From Profundicola sp051011115 (GTDB lineage Bacteria > Bacteroidota > Bacteroidia > Flavobacteriales > Weeksellaceae), in NCBI GenBank assembly GCA_051011115.1, contig JBPCUN010000055.1, positions 1-9,717 on the forward strand: DNA of 9,717 nucleotides, written 5' to 3'. The first letter of the stretch is position 1. Each line of letters opens with the position of its first letter. Under the pieces are notes generated by a model, which was given only the letters and a program-made list of their open reading frames with translations, did no database searches and was not told the DNA's origin. The translations under genes were made by a program, and so were the position numbers. Positions 6,989 through 9,717 of the stretch are shown in pieces.

Positions 6989-7615
6989 TTATTTTTCGTA
7001 TTTTTTTAATAATTCAAGAATATTTTTATGATTGATCTGCATTGTATCAATTTGTTCTGCTAACTCAGGTTTAGAGTCTGTAAATTGTTTAAGTTTTTTT
7101 TTCATGTTATTATATTGACCAACTATTATTTCCCTACCATCCTCATTTACGAAATAGTTGGTATTTGTTGTTCTATAATCGTAAGGATTAGTTCCATATT
7201 CAATATACCACTTTACTTTTCCATCATAGATTTGTTCATGAAGAGATTTAGGATAATTTTCTCGGTTTATAAATATTCTCTCATAATTATTAGAATCAGT
7301 TATTACCATTTTTTTTATAACAGTATTTTTTAAAAAATTTCTCTTTCCGTTTCGATCATAAATCGCAAGATAGGAGGTTACTAATAAAGCATCAAAACTC
7401 CCATTTTTGTTCTGAATTGCCTGTATTTTAGTGTTTACTGTTTCATTATTTATAAAAGTAATTTTAGCATCAATAGCTTTTTTAGAATTAATCTTAATGT
7501 TTTCAGTAGAATACTCGTTGATAGGCTTGAGCTTTTCCATTCTATCAACAAATACTAATGAACAACTTGTAAAAAGTGAAAGTAAAGTCAGAAAAGTAAA
7601 TGTTTTTAATTTCAT
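6989..7615 (-). CDS. Lipoprotein of unknown function
   Basis: The 208-residue product starts MKLKTFTFLTLLSLF and has a lipobox-like FTSC, so C18 is the predicted lipid-modified residue of the mature protein. It is therefore anchored in the inner or outer membrane facing the periplasm. The mature part is rich in K, N, Y and I. The middle alternates in a way that suggests beta structure (about residues 50-170, including VNEDGREIIVGQY). A charged helical tail (about residues 170-208) ends LLKKYEK. I recognise no domain. No acidic surface-export signal follows the cysteine. The gene stands alone, convergent with the nitroreductase gene (97 bp between stops) and flanked upstream by a 600-bp gene-free stretch with inverted repeats. 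Codon use is strongly AT-rich, like its surroundings. Confidence 0.8.
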   Translation of the reverse strand: MKLKTFTFLTLLSLFTSCSLVFVDRMEKLKPINEYSTENIKINSKKAIDAKITFINNETVNTKIQAIQNKNGSFDALLVTSYLAIYDRNGKRNFLKNTVIKKMVITDSNNYERIFINRENYPKSLHEQIYDGKVKWYIEYGTNPYDYRTTNTNYFVNEDGREIIVGQYNNMKKKLKQFTDSKPELAEQIDTMQINHKNILELLKKYEK

Positions 7616-7719
7616 ATGCCGTGTAATTTTAATTTATGCTAACGGCCAAATCTATTAGCAGTTTAAGTTTGTCTATACATGAAAGTTAGTGAAAAGAATT
7701 GGATTAAGTATAGGCTATG

Positions 7720-7772
7720 AATTATGCATATAGCGAAGCGGAGATATTTCACCCCAATATCCATATGCAATT
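7720..7772. repeat. Interrupted inverted repeat, hairpin-forming
   Basis: Outer arms are AATTATGCATAT (7720-7731) and ATATGCAATT (7763-7772), complementary except for an extra AT. Inside lies a perfect 6-bp stem, GATATT (7743-7748) and AATATC (7756-7761), around a 7-nt loop. A further TGCATAT follows at 7791-7797. The segment between the arms, AGCGAAGCGGAG, is clearly richer in G and C than its surroundings, as expected of a small palindromic intergenic repeat. Confidence 0.5.
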
Positions 7773-7842
7773 AACTAACGTTTATATTGTTGCATATAAT
7801 GTATTTAATTACGTGATTGAAATCTTATGCACAACATATTTT

Positions 7843-7987
7843 CAGCCCCGATTGAAATGGATAAATTTTTTTTGAAAAAGCTTTTAGAGAAAATAAAGTG
7901 GAAGACAGCGTCCAGTTGAAGTTCATTTTATCCGCTATTTACTAGGCTTTACAAAAAAGATTGAAGGGAAATCGAGAATAGCTTCTA
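7843..7987 (+). repeat. Flavobacterial-type interspersed structured repeat, copy 1
   Basis: The 145-bp stretch begins CAGCCCCGATTG and ends AATAGCTTCTA. The ends can pair: AGC (7844-7846) and CGATT (7849-7853) with AATCG (7970-7974) and GCT (7981-7983). It shares CCCCGATTG, TAGGCTTT and ATTGAAGG, in the same order, with 9335-9392, and GAAGGGA plus AGCTTCTA with 2620-2638. From memory it resembles a common intergenic element of Flavobacteriaceae (5' AGCCCTGAT-GAA-CGG, 3' AGCGG-AGC-GGA), possibly the Rfam flavo-1 motif, but I cannot run that comparison. It is diverged and may be a relic. Confidence 0.45.
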
Positions 7988-8158
7988 ATCTGATTATCAA
8001 TTAACTATATTTTTTCTAATATTTTGGGAGTATTGAGAATAAAGTAGGTATTAGTATAATGAGCCTTGAAACCAATACATATAATTCTGATATCTATAAT
8101 TTTTTAGCTTAATTCATAAAATTAATAGTTTGGAACTATAAAACCATCAAATCAAAAT

Positions 8159-8187
8159 CGCAACCTTAGAAGATATCCAAGGTTACG
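8159..8187 (-). terminator. Probable intrinsic terminator of the AsnRS-like gene
   Basis: On the minus strand CGTAACCTT (8179-8187) pairs with AAGGTTGCG (8159-8167), a 9-bp stem with one G-U pair and an 11-nt loop, followed by ATTTTGATTTG. It lies 30 bp past the stop codon. The T tract is interrupted, so efficiency is uncertain. Confidence 0.6.
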
Positions 8188-8216
8188 ATAGATTTTAAAT
8201 GAAGCTGTATAGCTTT

Positions 8217-9104
8217 TTATTCTGGCATTAAACCTGATAATTCCATAGCTCTTATCATTCTTGTAACACCAATACCGCCGCCTGATCTAGGGAAGAAATC
8301 TTGAGCTAAAAATTCTTCTAATTCTTCTTCAACTTGGGCTTGACCAAAAAGATCAAATAACTTTTGAGCATATTTACCATCTTCTATGCTGTAAAAAGAT
8401 TTTCTTTGTTCATCTGCATCGCAGCTTCTTTCTGCAGAGCCAATGGTTTCCATGCCGTGTAATAAAACATCAATTTTGTTGGAAGTTCCATCTTCGTTTC
8501 TTTTCATATTCCAAAAAGGGAATGTTCGTTCTGGGAATTTGGTTAAAAAAAAGACATTACCATAATCTTTTTGAATTTCTAGTTCATCATCACTTTCTAT
8601 GATAGATACGCTGTACTTATCACTCATTTCCTCATAAGTGGCTACAGGAAAATCATCCTTATTACCAAAACCTAAGTATTCTACCAATTCCTTTTCAAAT
8701 TCTAACAATGTGTCTATGTTTCCTGGCATTTCAAACTCAAACATCGGGAATATTCTGTCGTGTCTACCAGGGATAGGGTTTTTTTCGTTTCTAAAACTTG
8801 TCGAGACACAAAAAAAACCAACAGCTGTCGGGTCTTTTAATAATTCATACTCTAACCACATTTGCCCAGTTTGTGGTAGTGGTAGTAATTTGTTGTCAAA
8901 GGTGTAACTTGAAATAGAGTGGGGGTTTTCGCACGCTGCCATGATGCTAATCCTGTTTTGGGTGTGAACTTCTAGGAAACCTTTAGACAAAAAAAAAGTT
9001 CTCATCTTGTTAATTACAAAAGAGAACTTCTTGGGATCGATAATAGGAATTAGGGATTCCTCATTTTTTTTGTGCACCACGTTCGGTACTGTTTGTTTAC
9101 TCAT
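8217..9104 (-). CDS. Stand-alone class II aminoacyl-tRNA synthetase core, AsnRS-like (possible asparagine synthetase)
   Basis: The 295-residue protein consists only of a class II synthetase catalytic domain of the D/K/N subclass. The N-terminal anticodon-binding OB-fold of true AsnRS (usually about 430-480 residues) is absent. Visible motifs are motif 1 KGFLEVHTQN at 41-50, without the usual proline after the second threonine region; LPQTGQMWLE at 76-85, equivalent to the substrate-binding SGQL-LE loop; motif 2 FRNE at 104-107 with RHDRIFPMFEFEM at 114-126; and motif 3 GGGIGVTRMIRAMEL at 275-289 with its ATP-binding arginine. These suggest that aminoacyl-adenylate formation is retained. Archaeal proteins of this architecture and length act as ammonia-dependent asparagine synthetases, which is the best guess here. 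Modification of a protein or small molecule, as with EpmA, is an alternative. It is a single-gene transcript with a good promoter and a terminator. Confidence 0.8.
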   Translation of the reverse strand: MSKQTVPNVVHKKNEESLIPIIDPKKFSFVINKMRTFFLSKGFLEVHTQNRISIMAACENPHSISSYTFDNKLLPLPQTGQMWLEYELLKDPTAVGFFCVSTSFRNEKNPIPGRHDRIFPMFEFEMPGNIDTLLEFEKELVEYLGFGNKDDFPVATYEEMSDKYSVSIIESDDELEIQKDYGNVFFLTKFPERTFPFWNMKRNEDGTSNKIDVLLHGMETIGSAERSCDADEQRKSFYSIEDGKYAQKLFDLFGQAQVEEELEEFLAQDFFPRSGGGIGVTRMIRAMELSGLMPE

Positions 9105-9125
9105 GATATGATTGTTTAAATTTTA

Positions 9126-9158
9126 CAAATATAAAGAAACTTATCAATTATTTCCAAA
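9126..9158 (-). promoter_or_regulatory. Bacteroidota-type promoter of the AsnRS-like gene
   Basis: On the minus strand TTTG (9155-9158) is followed after 21 bp by TATATTTG (9126-9133), matching the -33 TTTG and -7 TANNTTTG consensus with accepted spacing. Transcription would start near 9119, giving a leader of about 15 nt, which leaves no room for an RNA switch or attenuator. Confidence 0.65.
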
Positions 9159-9177
9159 TAATAATGTTGTAATTTCT

Positions 9178-9196
9178 AATAGTTTATTAAACTATT
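9178..9196. promoter_or_regulatory. Perfect 19-bp palindrome, possible operator
   Basis: AATAGTTTA (9178-9186), one central T, then TAAACTATT (9188-9196) is a perfect dyad with 9-bp arms. It ends about 20 bp upstream of the -33 element of the AsnRS-like gene, a position typical of an activator site. No T tract follows in either direction that would make it a terminator. Confidence 0.4.
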
Positions 9197-9333
9197 TCTG
9201 AAAGTCTTTTGAAACAAAGAGTTAAAAGATTTTTATGATATATTTTTATTCACAATTTCTTAAACTAGGCTCTTTGAATTATAAACCTATCACTTATATC
9301 TATACATCAATCTCTTATAATTATATAGCAATT

Positions 9334-9392
9334 TAGTCCCCGATTGGAATAAAGACTCTTCTTTATTATAGGCTTTTTAATAAAATTGAAGG
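9334..9392 (+). repeat. Flavobacterial-type interspersed repeat, copy 2
   Basis: It carries CCCCGATTG at 9338-9346, TAGGCTTT at 9369-9376 and ATTGAAGG at 9385-9392, in the same order as copy 1, but the first two blocks are about 65 bp closer together. A hairpin is evident: CTTC (9358-9361) plus TTTATTA (9362-9368), a 9-nt loop, TAATAAA (9378-9384), a 3-nt bulge, then GAAG (9388-9391). The 3' closing arm found in copy 1 is not recognisable. Confidence 0.45.
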
Positions 9393-9598
9393 TTATAAAT
9401 GCACGGAGGAAGAATTATTCTTTTTAAGAATGCATAAGAACCATATTAAAAAGTAATTCAAATTTTGTTTGATACCTCAGTTCTTTGTTGGACTTACATT
9501 TTTTGTATGATAAGACTGCAAAATACTACAGAAGTGAAGAGCGGTAGAAGATAAATTTCATGTAGTTTACAAATCTTAAATATAAAGAGTAGAAAATA

Positions 9599-9717
9599 AT
9601 GATTACCGCCTACAGAGAACACTATGAGCGCAATAATGAACGACTAAAGAAAAGACCAACACACAAGTCAGAAAGAATGAAGACGGTAGAGCCTGTATTT
9701 GGAACACTCACGAACTT
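9599..9717 (+). pseudogene. Fragment of an IS1182-like transposase, cut by the window edge
   Basis: The plus-strand frame from ATG 9599 reads a basic segment (YREHYERNNERLKKRP) followed by ERMKTVEPVFGTLTNF. This is the signature around the conserved glutamate of the DDE catalytic triad in IS1182-type transposases. In intact elements this motif lies several hundred residues into a protein of about 450-550 residues. Here the frame is stopped immediately upstream by TAG at 9590-9592 and again at 9563-9565, and no transposase sequence is recognisable further left, so the 5' part with the first two aspartates is missing or destroyed. The remaining C-terminus continues beyond the window. It is best read as a relic, not an active insertion sequence. 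Confidence 0.75.

Larger units (their letters stand above)
7616..8216. other. Gene-free stretch with inverted repeats and a repeat element
   Basis: About 600 bp without a convincing gene. It holds the leader of the lipoprotein gene (a -7-like TAGATTTG at 7647-7654 on the minus strand, without a -33 partner), two CTAACG words at 7639 and 7775, the inverted repeat at 7720-7772, the repeat element at 7843-7987, and the terminator of the AsnRS-like gene at 8159-8187. Nothing else is supportable. Confidence 0.6.
9105..9598. other. Gene-free stretch upstream of the AsnRS-like gene
   Basis: About 490 bp of AT-rich DNA. It holds the promoter at 9126-9158, the palindrome at 9178-9196, a second copy of the structured repeat at 9334-9392 and an open but startless frame (9337-9456, plus strand). 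From about 9540 rightwards it may include further decayed transposase sequence. No gene is supportable. Confidence 0.6.

Noticed and set aside
7085..7658. Hydrophobic plus-strand open frames opposite the lipoprotein gene
   Set aside because: They are the antisense reading of AT-rich lipoprotein codons, and their apparent hydrophobicity is a by-product of that.
8202..8218. Plus-strand hairpin AAGCT-GTAT-AGCTT followed by T residues
   Set aside because: The stem is only 5 bp, and no plus-strand gene ends nearby; the stronger hairpin at 8159-8187 explains termination of the minus-strand gene.
9337..9456. Open frame of 39 codons with a protein-like composition (plus strand)
   Set aside because: It has no good start codon, overlaps the repeat element, matches no family I know, and such a length is expected by chance in AT-rich DNA.

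Overview
The window looks like a chromosomal segment of a marine-type Flavobacteriaceae (Bacteroidota) genome. The DNA is AT-rich. Starts lack clear Shine-Dalgarno sequences, and several upstream regions carry the Bacteroidota -7 motif TANNTTTG. The exported proteins are flavobacterial in style: secreted proteins opening with a GVNT-KPTE-type segment after an AFA|Q cleavage site, and a lipoprotein. No rRNA, tRNA, CRISPR array or complete mobile element is visible.

Layout, left to right. Positions 1-796 (minus strand) hold a 3'-truncated PAP2-family phosphatase gene preceded by a small two-helix membrane protein gene. Positions 953-2443 (minus) hold a tandem duplication of a secreted protein of unknown function, closed by a good intrinsic terminator at about 864-898. 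Positions 2444-3144 are gene-free and contain degraded repeat-like and coding-like debris. Positions 3145-5976 (minus) are a tight four-gene thiamin salvage operon in the order thiM, thiE, tenA, thiD, with every junction overlapping. A divergent nitroreductase-family gene lies at 6163-6891 (plus). It is followed by a convergent lipoprotein gene of unknown function (6989-7615, minus). Positions 7616-8216 are gene-free with inverted repeats and a possible structured repeat. Positions 8217-9104 (minus) encode a stand-alone class II aminoacyl-tRNA synthetase catalytic core resembling AsnRS, probably an asparagine synthetase-like or other aminoacyl-adenylate ligase, with the best promoter of the window. 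The right edge (about 9599-9717, plus) is a decayed IS1182-like transposase fragment.

The thi genes make one coherent module. ThiM phosphorylates hydroxyethylthiazole and TenA recovers the pyrimidine from degraded thiamin. ThiD phosphorylates the pyrimidine twice and ThiE joins the halves to thiamin phosphate. No thiC, thiG, thiH or thiS is present, and no TPP riboswitch is recognisable in the leader, so this locus looks devoted to salvage.

The most interesting items are the stand-alone AsnRS-like enzyme with a perfect 19-bp palindrome upstream of its promoter, a degenerate repeat family with two copies flanking that gene and a third partial copy near 2.6 kb, and the duplicated secreted protein pair. 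I see no clear evidence of a wholly new multi-gene system.
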